The translations under genes were made by a program, and so were the position numbers. The notes under the pieces are model-generated. The model had not been told where the DNA came from. It saw only the letters and a program-made list of their open reading frames with translations, and searched no databases. A stretch of DNA of 50,545 nucleotides from Ignavibacteriota bacterium (GTDB lineage: Bacteria; Bacteroidota; Ignavibacteria; Tepidaquicellales; Tepidaquicellaceae). Location: NCBI GenBank assembly GCA_026390735.1, contig JAPLFJ010000061.1, positions 1-50,545 of the forward strand. The letters are read 5' to 3'. Positions 16,465-25,578 of this stretch are shown in pieces (position 1 is the first letter of the stretch; every line of letters begins with the position of its first letter).

Positions 16465-16995
16465 TTATTTGATTTTAATTGGTTTTTTGTAATTGAAACG
16501 ACCAGTCTTCCAGATTGCAATTCCATATTGGGATAAATATTCATCTTTTCCGTCTTCTCCGTGCCATCTCTTCTCAAGCTCCTTATACGTCAAATAAGCG
16601 GTTCCGAATACAGCAGGGTCTTCGAAATAAACTTTTGTACTATCGTAGCCACAGGCAATGACATAATGACCATGAGCTACCGTATTCTTATAATTTATTC
16701 CTACAGGTCCCCAAGCCTGTATAAACAATATTACGGGTCTTTTCTTATCTATAAAAATTTTTAACTGTTTTAAAGACATAGGCCCGTCTTTTACTTTAAA
16801 TTTTCTACTTTTAAAATATTCTACAATATGTTTACTGGAAGTGCCATCTTTTTTACTGGTTTTAAGTTTTTCGATAAGTTTGATTTCGTTAATATCTTCT
16901 CCGTAATAAGCGAGAATTGCCTGAGTGCAGGAATCACCACAGTCGAAATCCGAGAATTGCAACACATCGGGTATATATAATATCTTCTTTGCCAT
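16465..16995 (-). CDS. C39-like cysteine peptidase, stand-alone
   Basis: A 176-aa papain-fold protein of the peptidase C39 type. Gln13 and Cys19 lie in QFSDFDCGDSC, His110 in AHGHYVIACGYD and Asp126 in YFEDPAVFG, giving a full catalytic set. C39 peptidases usually sit on ABC exporters and cut double-glycine leaders, but no transporter is attached or nearby, and there is no signal peptide. The typical C39-like tail (YLTYKELEKRWHGED) is present. It is the first gene of the leftward run toward the broken nuclease. Stand-alone forms are common in accessory DNA and their substrates are unknown. Confidence 0.85.
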   Translation of the reverse strand: MAKKILYIPDVLQFSDFDCGDSCTQAILAYYGEDINEIKLIEKLKTSKKDGTSSKHIVEYFKSRKFKVKDGPMSLKQLKIFIDKKRPVILFIQAWGPVGINYKNTVAHGHYVIACGYDSTKVYFEDPAVFGTAYLTYKELEKRWHGEDGKDEYLSQYGIAIWKTGRFNYKKPIKIK

Positions 16996-17249
16996 ACTAG
17001 TATATATATATTACATAAATGGGGTTATTTGGTAAATAAGAAAAAAGAATTAAACTTAAAGAGCAAAAACCCTTATACAAAGAATAATTATTTGATATTT
17101 CGACACGACAGAGGTAAAAGGACAAGGAATGATGAGTTTAAATAGTGACAAGGTAACAAAGTGACGAGGTGATGAAGAATAGCAATATTGTTTCAGACAG
17201 GAATGTCTGAACTACAGACAGGAATGTTTAAACTACAGCATTAATCTTT
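16996..17249. other. Intergenic stretch with a tandem 21-bp repeat
   Basis: No gene is seen. Positions 17194-17214 and 17215-17235 are two copies of a 21-bp unit, CAGACAGGAATGTCTGAACTA. The first copy contains the palindrome CAGACA-GGAA-TGTCTG. Short GTGACAAGG-type repeats lie at 17140-17175. It leads into the promoter of the M42-like peptidase. Confidence 0.5.
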
Positions 17250-17296
17250 ATTCTCATCCCATTGGAATAATCTCAAAGCTACATTCCCCATATTGC
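17250..17296 (+). promoter_or_regulatory. Palindrome-linked promoter for the M42-like peptidase
   Basis: Plus strand: ATTCTCAT-CCC-ATTGGAAT (17250-17268), 20 bp, then CATATTGC (17289-17296), a weak TAnnTTG match at the standard position. Confidence 0.55.
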
Positions 17297-17326
17297 ATTA
17301 TTCAAATAATTTAAATTATAATCATT

Positions 17327-18037
17327 ATGGGTAATAAGATTAAAAGTTGTATGCCTTATATTAAGGATATTTGCGGTATGAAAATTGAAGATTTTCATGC
17401 CTACGGATTCAGTCACACTACAGAAGATAACAGAGAGTTCTTCTTTATGGACAATAATGCAGATGTGCTTGCCGTTGCACATCTCGATACCGTCCAGTCT
17501 GATAACTTCTGTGAGTTCGATGTAAAGAAAAACAGAATTCTCAGCCCTGTTCTCGATGACAGACTCGGTGCCTTCGTATTATTAGAATACTTTCTTCAGG
17601 ACCTTGATTACGACGTCCTCCTTACCGTTGATGAAGAAAAAGGACAGTCCACTGCAAGACATTTTAACCTCGGTAAGAAGTATAACTGGATGTTCAGTTT
17701 TGACCGAAGAGGTAATGATGTGGTAATGTACCAGTTCGATACTCCTGAAATGAGAGCCCTTCTCGCTAAGCATGACTTTGAATCTGGTAGAGGTTCATAC
17801 AGCGATATATGTGAACTTGAACATCTTGGTTGCAAAGGTTTTAACTTTGGTATTGGCTACCAGAATGCTCACTCACTGAATGCCTATGCAGACGTTGACG
17901 ACGTTTATAATAACGTAGAAAAGTTCAGGAAGTTCTATGAGGCTAACAGACATACTCACTTTGAGCATAAAGCAGAGGGGACGCTGAATCCGGGGAGTGC
18001 AAAGAGTAATGCGATTACAATCACGTTTGATGATTAA
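17327..18037 (+). CDS. M42/M20-like metallopeptidase
   Basis: A 236-aa cytosolic zinc exopeptidase-like protein. The co-catalytic metal set of the M20/M28/M42 clan is visible: His52-x-Asp54 (AHLDT), Asp77-Asp78 in LDDRLGAF, Glu103-Glu104 in VDEEKG, Asp126 in FDRRG and His182 in QNAHSLN. It is shorter than typical M42 aminopeptidases, mainly by lacking the lid or PDZ-like insert. It lies between two palindrome promoters, 80 bp upstream of an AAA+ ATPase gene. An unfoldase-peptidase relationship is tempting but unproven, since M42 enzymes normally act on short peptides. Confidence 0.85.
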   Translation: MGNKIKSCMPYIKDICGMKIEDFHAYGFSHTTEDNREFFFMDNNADVLAVAHLDTVQSDNFCEFDVKKNRILSPVLDDRLGAFVLLEYFLQDLDYDVLLTVDEEKGQSTARHFNLGKKYNWMFSFDRRGNDVVMYQFDTPEMRALLAKHDFESGRGSYSDICELEHLGCKGFNFGIGYQNAHSLNAYADVDDVYNNVEKFRKFYEANRHTHFEHKAEGTLNPGSAKSNAITITFDD

Positions 18038-18040
18038 TAT

Positions 18041-18087
18041 TTTCTCATATTATGAGAACAAACAATTATTCAATAATATTAAATTAT
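18041..18087 (+). promoter_or_regulatory. Palindrome-linked promoter for AAA+ ATPase copy 1
   Basis: Plus strand: TTTCTCAT-ATT-ATGAGAAC (18041-18059), 20 bp, then TAAATTAT (18080-18087). A better-looking TATATTTA lies 5 bp further on (18085-18092), so the exact -7 is uncertain. Confidence 0.65.
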
Positions 18088-18117
18088 ATTTAAAAATAAA
18101 AAAAGGAATAAAAGATT

Positions 18118-19491
18118 ATGGCAAACAGATTTAAGAAAAAGACAAGAAGTCAGGGGTTTGAAAGTGACGTGATGGACGGCTCTGCCCTTAATTATAACGA
18201 AGAGATTAACCTCGTGAAATCGGTTAATATTAATAAAAGGAATTTTGTCTATCCTTTGTTTCAGTCAAGTTTAAAGGTCTTTGTTTATGAATTCATAAAA
18301 ACCTATTTGCATGGCTTATATATGGGGACTCAGAAAAATGAGAACCTTGTGATTGAGAATTTTGCAGCTCTTGCTTCGAACGCAAACCCCGTGATGACTG
18401 CTCCGCAGATTGCAACATACAAGGAAAACGGCTCAGCAATTATTGAGAATCACTCTATATATGTGCACTTACGCTATATGGGCGCTCCGTATCAGGTAAC
18501 TGTTTTTCTTATCAGCAACGGAAACGGAATGTTTAATGATTTAAAGTACTTTATTTCAGTGCTGGGTATTGAGAATAATTCATATCAGACTCACCAACTT
18601 GCAGACCATATTATTTCTGAATCTATAAAGAATTCGATTTATAAGAATTCAATCATCAACCTTAAGTTTGATTCGGAAGGCAGGATTGATATTGAAGAAA
18701 TGAATATCAGTGAGTTCAAGAGTGAAAAGCTCGAAGAAATATTTATACCCGCTTCGTATAAAACTGAATTAAAGAAGTTTTATAAATGTATTAAGGATTA
18801 TAAGGATATCGGTCTGAAACTCAGATATTTGTTCAGCGGCAAACCTGGAACAGGTAAAACAAAATCCGTGAGGACCCTCATTAATATGTGTCATAAGAAA
18901 GCAACTATTCTTCTTACTGAAGGTGATGTCGATTTTAAAGCACTGTTTGACTTTGCAAGGCTGTTTGAACCGGCTATAATTTGTCTTGACGACCTTGACC
19001 TTCTTGTAGGTAGCCGCTCCAGTAATTACTCACCGAAACTACTCAGTTCTTTCCTGCAGGAACTCGACGGATTTGATAAGAATAACGTTTTCCTGCTTGC
19101 AACAACTAATGATAAAGAACTTGTTGACCTTGCAGCTTCAAGACCTCTGAGGTTTGACCTTACGCTTGATTTTGGTATGCTCGATAATAAGAATTATTAC
19201 GACCTTGTAATGGCTAACACAAAGAATGAAAAGATACTGAATATCTTCGATGACGAACTTATGGATTCTCTAAAGAAGAAAAAGGTAACAGGTGCATTCA
19301 TCGTGAACCTGATTCATCAGGCAGAAATAATGGATAAGATAAACCCTGCTACTGATTTAAAGAAGTACCTTCAGAACTTTATTGAAATGTCGTATAACGG
19401 TTTTTATAAGGAACATGAAGATGAACAGAAGGATTTCGGGTTCAGCATGAGCAAGGCATCGAATGACGATTTCCTTGAACTGGAATTATAA
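18118..19491 (+). CDS. AAA+ ATPase, copy 1
   Basis: A 457-aa protein. The first 220 residues are a domain I do not recognise, conserved in the paralogue. The AAA+ core follows: Walker A GKPGTGKT at about 241-248, Walker B IICLDDLDLL at about 287-296, sensor 1 FLLATTNDKEL, and an SRPLRFDLTLDF segment with the arginine expected of an arginine finger. The layout (N-domain plus one AAA+ module) recalls BCS1- or proteasome-type remodellers; there is no protease domain and no membrane segment. The C-terminus is acidic (NDDFLELEL). It is preceded by its own palindrome promoter and followed by a strong terminator. Copy 2 (32139-33512) has the same length and is about 85% identical by eye. Confidence 0.9.
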   Translation: MANRFKKKTRSQGFESDVMDGSALNYNEEINLVKSVNINKRNFVYPLFQSSLKVFVYEFIKTYLHGLYMGTQKNENLVIENFAALASNANPVMTAPQIATYKENGSAIIENHSIYVHLRYMGAPYQVTVFLISNGNGMFNDLKYFISVLGIENNSYQTHQLADHIISESIKNSIYKNSIINLKFDSEGRIDIEEMNISEFKSEKLEEIFIPASYKTELKKFYKCIKDYKDIGLKLRYLFSGKPGTGKTKSVRTLINMCHKKATILLTEGDVDFKALFDFARLFEPAIICLDDLDLLVGSRSSNYSPKLLSSFLQELDGFDKNNVFLLATTNDKELVDLAASRPLRFDLTLDFGMLDNKNYYDLVMANTKNEKILNIFDDELMDSLKKKKVTGAFIVNLIHQAEIMDKINPATDLKKYLQNFIEMSYNGFYKEHEDEQKDFGFSMSKASNDDFLELEL

Positions 19492-19505
19492 TGTAAAGAG
19501 ACATT

Positions 19506-19540
19506 AGCCCTTATTTAATTTACAAATAAGGGCTTTTATA
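19506..19540 (+). terminator. Rho-independent terminator after AAA+ copy 1
   Basis: An 11-bp perfect stem (AGCCCTTATTT at 19506-19516 and its complement at 19524-19534), a seven-base loop, then TTTATATT. Confidence 0.85.
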
Positions 19541-19572
19541 TTAACAATCTATTATATAAAACAAAATCAATT

Positions 19573-20025
19573 ATGGATATTAAAATAGAAAATACAAGCC
19601 CCAATATTAAGTATAATAACAGCAATTATATCCTTAATACTAAAACAATAATTAACAATAATGTTATAAAAAGCATACTTATTGTTGAAGATGACCCGGA
19701 TAGAATGAGTTGGTTTATTGAAAACCTAAAAGATAACTATATTGTAACCCATACCGATAATGCTAAAACCGCTAAATATCTTCTTAAACACAAGAAATAT
19801 GACATGATGTTTCTTGACCATGATTTAGGTGGAGAGCAAATGGCAAGTATTGCAGATGAGAATACAGGCTCGAGAGTTGCTGATGAAATCTATGCATTGG
19901 ATATTAAGGTGCCTGTAATATTACATAGTCATAATCCAATTGGGGTAAAATATATGTTAAATAAGTTAGACCATGCAAAAGCGTTACCATTTGGAACATT
20001 TACAATAGAAACAATTTGGGAATAA
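19573..20025 (+). CDS. cREC-type receiver-like protein (cyclic-phosphate processing receiver)
   Basis: A 150-aa protein with a receiver-like fold after a 30-residue polar N-terminus. ILIVEDDPDRM (Asp40, Asp41) gives the acidic pocket, MMFLDHDLGG (Asp82, His83, Asp84) replaces the phospho-acceptor strand, NTGSRVADEI follows, and VPVILHSHNPIGVKYM (His118, Asn120) closes the sheet. The LDHDLGG and HSHN motifs match the cREC group, predicted to process cyclic phosphates at RNA ends rather than act as phospho-relays. It has no kinase or output domain. It is separated from the AAA+ gene by a terminator. The biochemistry is predicted, not shown. Confidence 0.8.
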   Translation: MDIKIENTSPNIKYNNSNYILNTKTIINNNVIKSILIVEDDPDRMSWFIENLKDNYIVTHTDNAKTAKYLLKHKKYDMMFLDHDLGGEQMASIADENTGSRVADEIYALDIKVPVILHSHNPIGVKYMLNKLDHAKALPFGTFTIETIWE

Positions 20026-20026
20026 T

Positions 20027-20045
20027 AATCTCATACTATGGGGCG
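20027..20045 (+). promoter_or_regulatory. Possible degenerate palindrome upstream of rmuC
   Basis: AATCTCAT-ACT-ATGGGGCG keeps the distal half of the 19-bp palindrome, but the proximal half is poor. At the standard spacing there is only TAAACTGA (20066); TATATTTA lies at 20086-20093. It may be a decayed or weak site. Confidence 0.3.
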
Positions 20046-20131
20046 TGATGCTGTATTGTACATTTTAAACTGATTATATAGAAGCTATATTTAAGTAAGA
20101 ACTTGAGAATTTTAAATCAAATAACATTAAA

Positions 20132-21673
20132 ATGGAAATAATTATTTACGTAGTAACCGGAATGTTCATTGGAGGCCTAATTGGCTGGCTAGTAGCTAAA
20201 ACAAGAAATAATACAGCTATTCAATTAGAAAAGGAAGAAGCCCAGATAAAGTATAACAATCTCGATAAAGATTTTGCTACCTATAAAGCAACAGCACAAA
20301 CAAATATGCAAACATTAAATGAGACAATGGATAAAAAGGAAAAAGAGCATAATTTGTTGACTGATGCTGTTAAAGATAATTCCATAGCTATGACAGAGAT
20401 TAACAATCAATTATCTACTGTAACGGCAAACCTTAATGCAGCAAATAAAACTATAATTGACAAAAAAGTAGAAATAGAGATAATTAAAGAAGAGCGAAAT
20501 GCATTAAGCAAGGAGTTAACACAAACCAATCAACGTTTAGCTACTGCCGATGCCAACAATCAAGCTTTAGATGAAAAGTTAGAAACTCAGAAGAAGGAAA
20601 TGGAAGAATTAGGAACGAAGTTTAATACTGAATTTGAGAATATTGCAAATAAGATATTAGACACAAAAACTGAGAAATTTACCGAATTAAACAAAAACAA
20701 CCTTAAAACTATTCTTGAACCTTTAGGAAAAAATATCGATGATTTTAAAAGACAAGTTGATGATGTATATAAGGCTGAATCGAAAGAACGATTTTCATTA
20801 GGTGAAAAAGTCAGGGAATTGGCACAGCTTAACCAGGTAATCAGTGAGGAAGCAAAAAACTTAACCAAAGCTTTAAAAGGCGAGGCAAAAACACAAGGAC
20901 GCTGGGGTGAAATGATACTGGAGAGTATATTAGAAAAATCCGGCCTCAGAAAAGACGAACAATATTTTATGGAATATGAATTAAAGGACGAAAACGGTAT
21001 TCCTTTAAAATCTGATTCGGAAGGAAAGAAAATGCGTCCTGATGCAGTAATAAAATACCCTGATAACCGAAATGTAATTATAGATTCAAAAGTTTCTTTA
21101 AACGCCTTTACAAGGTTTATAGCAGCAACGGATGTAGATGAACAAAAGAAAGAGCTTCAGGATCACATAACGGCGGTTAAAAACCATATAATTTCTCTAA
21201 GCGCTAAAGGATATGATGATTATGACAAAGCATTAGATTTTGTAATGATGTTTGTTCCAAGTGAACCGGCTTATATTGCTGCATTACAAGGTGACCCGGA
21301 ATTATGGAATTTTGCTTATGACAAAAGAATATTACTGCTAAGTCCTACTAATTTAATAACATCGCTAAAATTAATTGTCGACTTGTGGAAACGTGAGCAT
21401 CAGAACCTGAATGCAAAAACAATTGCTGAAAGAGGGGCTAAATTATATGATAAATTTGTAGGGTTTGTTTCAAATCTTGAGGAGGTTGGCGAGCATATTG
21501 AGAAAGCAAAAGGTAAATATAATGAAGCCTTTAAACAATTAAGTACTGGAAATGATAATCTTGTTTCACAGGCTACTAAATTAAGAGATTTAGGATTAAA
21601 GACTAAAAAGGAATTACCTCAGGAATTGATCAACGATTCTGCAGCAAACGAATCACTGAATGAAAATAATTAA
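20132..21673 (+). CDS. rmuC: RmuC-family protein
   Basis: A 513-aa RmuC homologue of normal length. Residues 2-22 form a single N-terminal membrane helix, about 25-175 a long coiled coil, and about 250-470 the RmuC domain with GRWGEMILESILEKSGL, RPDAVIKYPD, VIIDSKVSL (the PD-(D/E)XK-like core) and SPTNLITSLKLIVDLWK. RmuC limits DNA inversions at short repeats and is a predicted nuclease anchored at the membrane. It is usually a housekeeping gene, so a second or island-borne copy would be notable; this cannot be judged here. No close operon partner is seen. Confidence 0.93.
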   Translation: MEIIIYVVTGMFIGGLIGWLVAKTRNNTAIQLEKEEAQIKYNNLDKDFATYKATAQTNMQTLNETMDKKEKEHNLLTDAVKDNSIAMTEINNQLSTVTANLNAANKTIIDKKVEIEIIKEERNALSKELTQTNQRLATADANNQALDEKLETQKKEMEELGTKFNTEFENIANKILDTKTEKFTELNKNNLKTILEPLGKNIDDFKRQVDDVYKAESKERFSLGEKVRELAQLNQVISEEAKNLTKALKGEAKTQGRWGEMILESILEKSGLRKDEQYFMEYELKDENGIPLKSDSEGKKMRPDAVIKYPDNRNVIIDSKVSLNAFTRFIAATDVDEQKKELQDHITAVKNHIISLSAKGYDDYDKALDFVMMFVPSEPAYIAALQGDPELWNFAYDKRILLLSPTNLITSLKLIVDLWKREHQNLNAKTIAERGAKLYDKFVGFVSNLEEVGEHIEKAKGKYNEAFKQLSTGNDNLVSQATKLRDLGLKTKKELPQELINDSAANESLNENN

Positions 21674-21682
21674 CACTCGGTC

Positions 21683-21870
21683 GTATTATACTTAATAAAC
21701 TCAAAAATCAACATAACCGGCAGATTATCATAAAATTCAACATTTTTGATATACGCAATCATTTATAATATGAATCCATATCACAAAACTGATAGTTTAT
21801 TTTGCAATTATCAATATAGCCGTAACTGTTTTCTCCAAACGTTCTTATAGTAGTAAAATTCTTAATAAAC
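21683..21870 (-). pseudogene. Decayed family A remnant
   Basis: No open frame remains, but the sequence aligns with the middle of family A copy 4 (29690-29890): both carry CTTAATAAACTCAAAAATCAAC, a GGCAGATTAT box and TTTATTTTGCAATTATCAA, followed by the region coding for the GYFDNC/TLGENCYG segment. A deletion near 21765 removes part of the NKYVFAYFKD coding region. It is a fifth, dead member of the family, lying just past the end of the MORC-like operon that separates it from copy 4. Confidence 0.8.
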
Positions 21871-21880
21871 TGTTTTTCAT

Positions 21881-22789
21881 TTAAATTTTAATTAATTCAC
21901 TTAGGATGTTTTTGGATGTTAGGCCACTAAGGTCAATATCATATGAGAATTTTCTAATATGCTTATTTAGATTTAGAATATTCAGCATTTCCATTGTTAT
22001 TTTAGGGAAATTATCATCTACTATATAAATACAGGCTTCTTTGAGTGTATATTCATCTTTATATTGTGGTGTTCCTGGTTCATATTTCTTGTCCTTGAGA
22101 ATCTCGTATACCTCGTTTTTAATTCCTGGTTCCGTGATTTTCTGAACACATTTTTCAATACTGAACCCACCATTAAGACATGGTTCAAATCTAAGGAACA
22201 CTAGTTGCAACGGTTTGTTGTTATTATTATTAAGTTGAAATTCCCCTGAAATTGTGACTATTCGTTCGTAATGCTTAATTGTGCTTTTGACCTCAAAAGA
22301 ACAAATAGATGTTTCTATATCATGACTTCCTGATTTTGGTCCACTCCATACCGTTTCATTATGATTATTTTTGATTTCCCATATGAAAACAATTAATTCA
22401 CCAATTGTTGAGTATACAGATTCATCCCTGATAGCGTTGCCCATTAATTTTTTCCAGTTATCCCACCAGTTCTGAGGAGATGATTGTATTATTTCCCTGT
22501 TATCTTTACTTATAAAATCAATACAGGTCATTGAAAATTGATTAATAAGATTTTCGTTTATACAATAAAAGTATAAATACCTTCCCTTGTTATCACCATC
22601 TATTGTAACATCCTCCAATCCGGAAGCAGAAAATCTTAATTTTATAGGTTCATTTTGATTGTAAGGTATTAAAATGCCAAATTTGTCATCTGTGCAGTAA
22701 ACAAATGAATGATCATGGTTTTCCAATGGAATAGTTCTATTTTGAAGTCTATTCCTAAAATACTCTCTCAATTTTTCAATTGTTATCAT
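21881..22789 (-). CDS. PD-(D/E)XK motif protein of the Z1/MORC-like restriction operon
   Basis: A 302-aa protein with a nuclease core: Glu131 in STIGELIVFIWE, Asp157 in GSHDIETSI and Glu166-x-Lys168 in CSFEVKST. This is the pattern of the PD-(D/E)XK proteins that accompany Z1 helicases in the MutL/MORC-type restriction systems described by Iyer, Abhiman and Aravind (2008). Its ATG overlaps the stop of the Z1 gene by 4 bp (ATGA), the last link of the five-gene operon. It is the likely DNA-cleaving subunit. All putative active-site residues are present, so this gene looks intact even though the helicase is interrupted. Confidence 0.82.
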   Translation of the reverse strand: MITIEKLREYFRNRLQNRTIPLENHDHSFVYCTDDKFGILIPYNQNEPIKLRFSASGLEDVTIDGDNKGRYLYFYCINENLINQFSMTCIDFISKDNREIIQSSPQNWWDNWKKLMGNAIRDESVYSTIGELIVFIWEIKNNHNETVWSGPKSGSHDIETSICSFEVKSTIKHYERIVTISGEFQLNNNNNKPLQLVFLRFEPCLNGGFSIEKCVQKITEPGIKNEVYEILKDKKYEPGTPQYKDEYTLKEACIYIVDDNFPKITMEMLNILNLNKHIRKFSYDIDLSGLTSKNILSELIKI

Positions 22790-25551
22790 TTCTCCTCCAT
22801 ATCATCATCTATATCAAATTCTGCAAACTCTTCATCTATTTCTATTGGAGTTGCAATATAAGCCCCTTCCTTACCTTTAATGCTAGGGAATAAAATAGTA
22901 AAACCCACAAAATCTTCTTTGGAATGTATATCTTTGAATTCTTTATTTACGCAATTCACTAATAGCAACGGAGTTTTATCTAATGAATTGCTATTTCGAG
23001 TGTCATATATATTTGAAACTTTCATTTTAACAGAATTCATACTTTCGTATATTGATGAGTCAACGAGTAAATCAATATGTTCGCGGAACCTTCTAAAAGA
23101 ATAATAATTGCAATTATCACGTAAAACATGTTTTGCATTAAAATTCCTCTTCTTAATTGATAAACCATTCGATATATCCCAATCATCCCCCGAAATTGGT
23201 CCACATAAAGCTACATTCCAATTTTCAAAAAGTCCATTATCTTCACATTCTTTTATCCATTTTATCATTAAATCCATATGTTTAAATTTTGTTGATCTAT
23301 CATTAAACATATATTTATTAAATAAACTACGAACTATCTCTCCGGAAATCCCTCTCCACAATTTATTACTTTTTCTGCTTTCAGGTTCTTTCAGATTATT
23401 TAGTTTTACCAGAAACTCACTTACCACTTCTTTATTTTGCCTCAATATTTCAGCATCTCCTTCAAACAATGTTGTCTCAAGAATATTATTCCTATAATCA
23501 AGATTTACAAATTCCGCTCCGTACATTCTGTTTATAGATGTTGGATTAAGAACAGAGTCAGGATGTGTTAATATTCTGGGTGAATAATCAACAGGCTTAA
23601 GAGCTTTATCCCTTGAAAAAATAATTATTTCTTCCCTCAATGAATTTTCAGAAAGTGCTATTTTTTGAAAGTTTTTGAAAGTTGTATCTGTCATCCAGAT
23701 TCTTGGTAATAGTTCATATCCTCTCCGGAATCCAAACCATCGCCCCATTTGTGTTAATGTGTCAATTGCTGTAGTTCTTGTTCTCAAAAAATAACTGCTC
23801 ACAAGCCCTTCTAATGTCAGGCCTCTGGATAATGTATTACCTCCAATAACTATAAAAGCATGAGAAAATTTTCTATCTTTTTGATTTGGGTAAATAAGGC
23901 GCATATAAAATCCTTCTTTAGCAGTGTAATTAGATTTACAGTTATCCTCACAAATGTGAACACCATCATGGTAGACAAAATCATCATTATCACCTAATTT
24001 TATATTAGATACATTGCTTAAAAGAATCTCCAATTTTTGACTGACTTCATTGTAATCAGGGTAATCATTAATTTTATCTGGATATGGATTAATACCTTCA
24101 ATTTCATTGCATTGATCTACAAATTTGCTCAAAGTTAAATCTTTCGTTTCTCTTTCCCATACTGTTCTACATAAATTCGAAACCTCAACCTTTGAGTTTC
24201 TTAACCAGTTTTCAACAGCTAAGCGCATATTGGAATGATGACCTGTTAATTGAGAGGTATGAATTAACATACTTGAAGAAAGTTTTGTTCCTCTGCACCT
24301 GAATGTTGCTGCACAACATAAATACCAACAAACTGCTTCTTTTAATGATTGAGGTAGAGGTTTCGTATGATCTTCGTGAACCTCGGAAATACCATTTAAA
24401 TCATTTACCTTAGGGGCAACATTTGAGGGTATGTCCCTTATAACTTTAATAGCTTTAGAGTTGGGGATTCCAATTATTCTTGAAGGACCAAAATAATAGG
24501 AAGAAGGTTCTAATGAACATATAAAATCCTTTGGAAAAAGGGTGTAATCCTCTGTTTCATTAAGTATATTTGCATAAGGAGTTGCAGTATAACCAATATA
24601 ATTCAATGTTTTATATTGAATCAAATTAGTCATATCTTTTGGAGGATCGTATATATTTTTATTTTTATTAAAATCTCCTCCATGTACAATATCACGTATT
24701 AGATTATTAATTTTTGTTATTTAACCTTTCTCTTTAGCTAGTAAAGTATTTATACTTGCCTGATCTGCTTCATCATCAATTATAATTATGCGCATCTTCT
24801 TAGTTACTTCACGATTATACCATAACCATTTTTTTAGTTTTTCTAATCTTTTGCTATTTTTTAAACACACAGTCACATATCTACGATTATCATTATCATC
24901 AAGCATTAACCTTTCAGGAGAATATTCCTGTTTATACTGAAATTGAGGAATTTTTGGCAAAGGAACCCAATGCATTTTCGGATTATCCATTAGATCATCA
25001 AGAAGCCTTGTTTGTGTTTGTGACCTTAAATTTTCAATTACTCCAGAAAGAATTATAAATATATTCCAGGAATTATCGGCAGCTAATGCCATTAATCCTG
25101 CAAAATTTGCAGTCTTACCTGATTGTACCTGACCAACGACTAATCCTTTTACAGGATCTCCTATATTTGTTTCTTTTCGCAATTTTCCCAGAATATCAAC
25201 TACACTATTAGCCAATGATGCTATATCATAAGAATTCCAATTGTCGGCCGCTAATTTTCTCTTATAAGTTTGCCAATTTGAATCCGGGTCATCTTCAAAT
25301 GTCAGTGGTTCATTATCTTTATTTTGATCCGAAATAATACGAGCCGGACTACTATTAATCCAAATATTCTTAATATCGCTTAATATTGTTTGATATTCAG
25401 CCCAAGTGATTTGAGGCCACATGTTGGCTTCAATAAGATCTTTTAATTTTTGTTCATCAAAAGTAATTTCAAGATATACCAATGGATCAATTTTTCGATT
25501 TTGATCTGTGTTAATCCTCTTCCAAATCCACCTTTTAATTTCTTGGCACAT
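22786..25551 (-). pseudogene. Z1-domain superfamily II helicase, interrupted by one in-frame TAA
   Basis: Two frames, 25551-24721 (276 aa) and 24633-22786 (615 aa), are in the same phase; the only stop between them is TAA at 24723-24721. The intervening codons read ITKINNLIRDIVHGGDF and join both parts smoothly, so this is one 921-codon gene with a nonsense codon at 277. The first part has Walker A GQVQSGKT (140-147) and the DEAD-type box IDDEADQAS (260-263). The second has NYIGYTATPYAN, RGLTLEGLVSSYFLRTR and QMGRWFGFRRGYE, the Z1 signature. Motors of this type drive MORC-like restriction systems. The gene is either inactivated, translated as two pieces, or read through. Confidence 0.88.
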
Positions 25552-25578
25552 AATATTATAATTAAATTTTAAGAAATA

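Noticed and set aside
16455-16577. Longer start (366 aa) for the UDG-like gene at 15477
   Set aside because: It would overlap the C39-like gene by 113 bp and the extra residues read the same DNA as that gene's conserved tail; ATG 16454 lies just after its stop.
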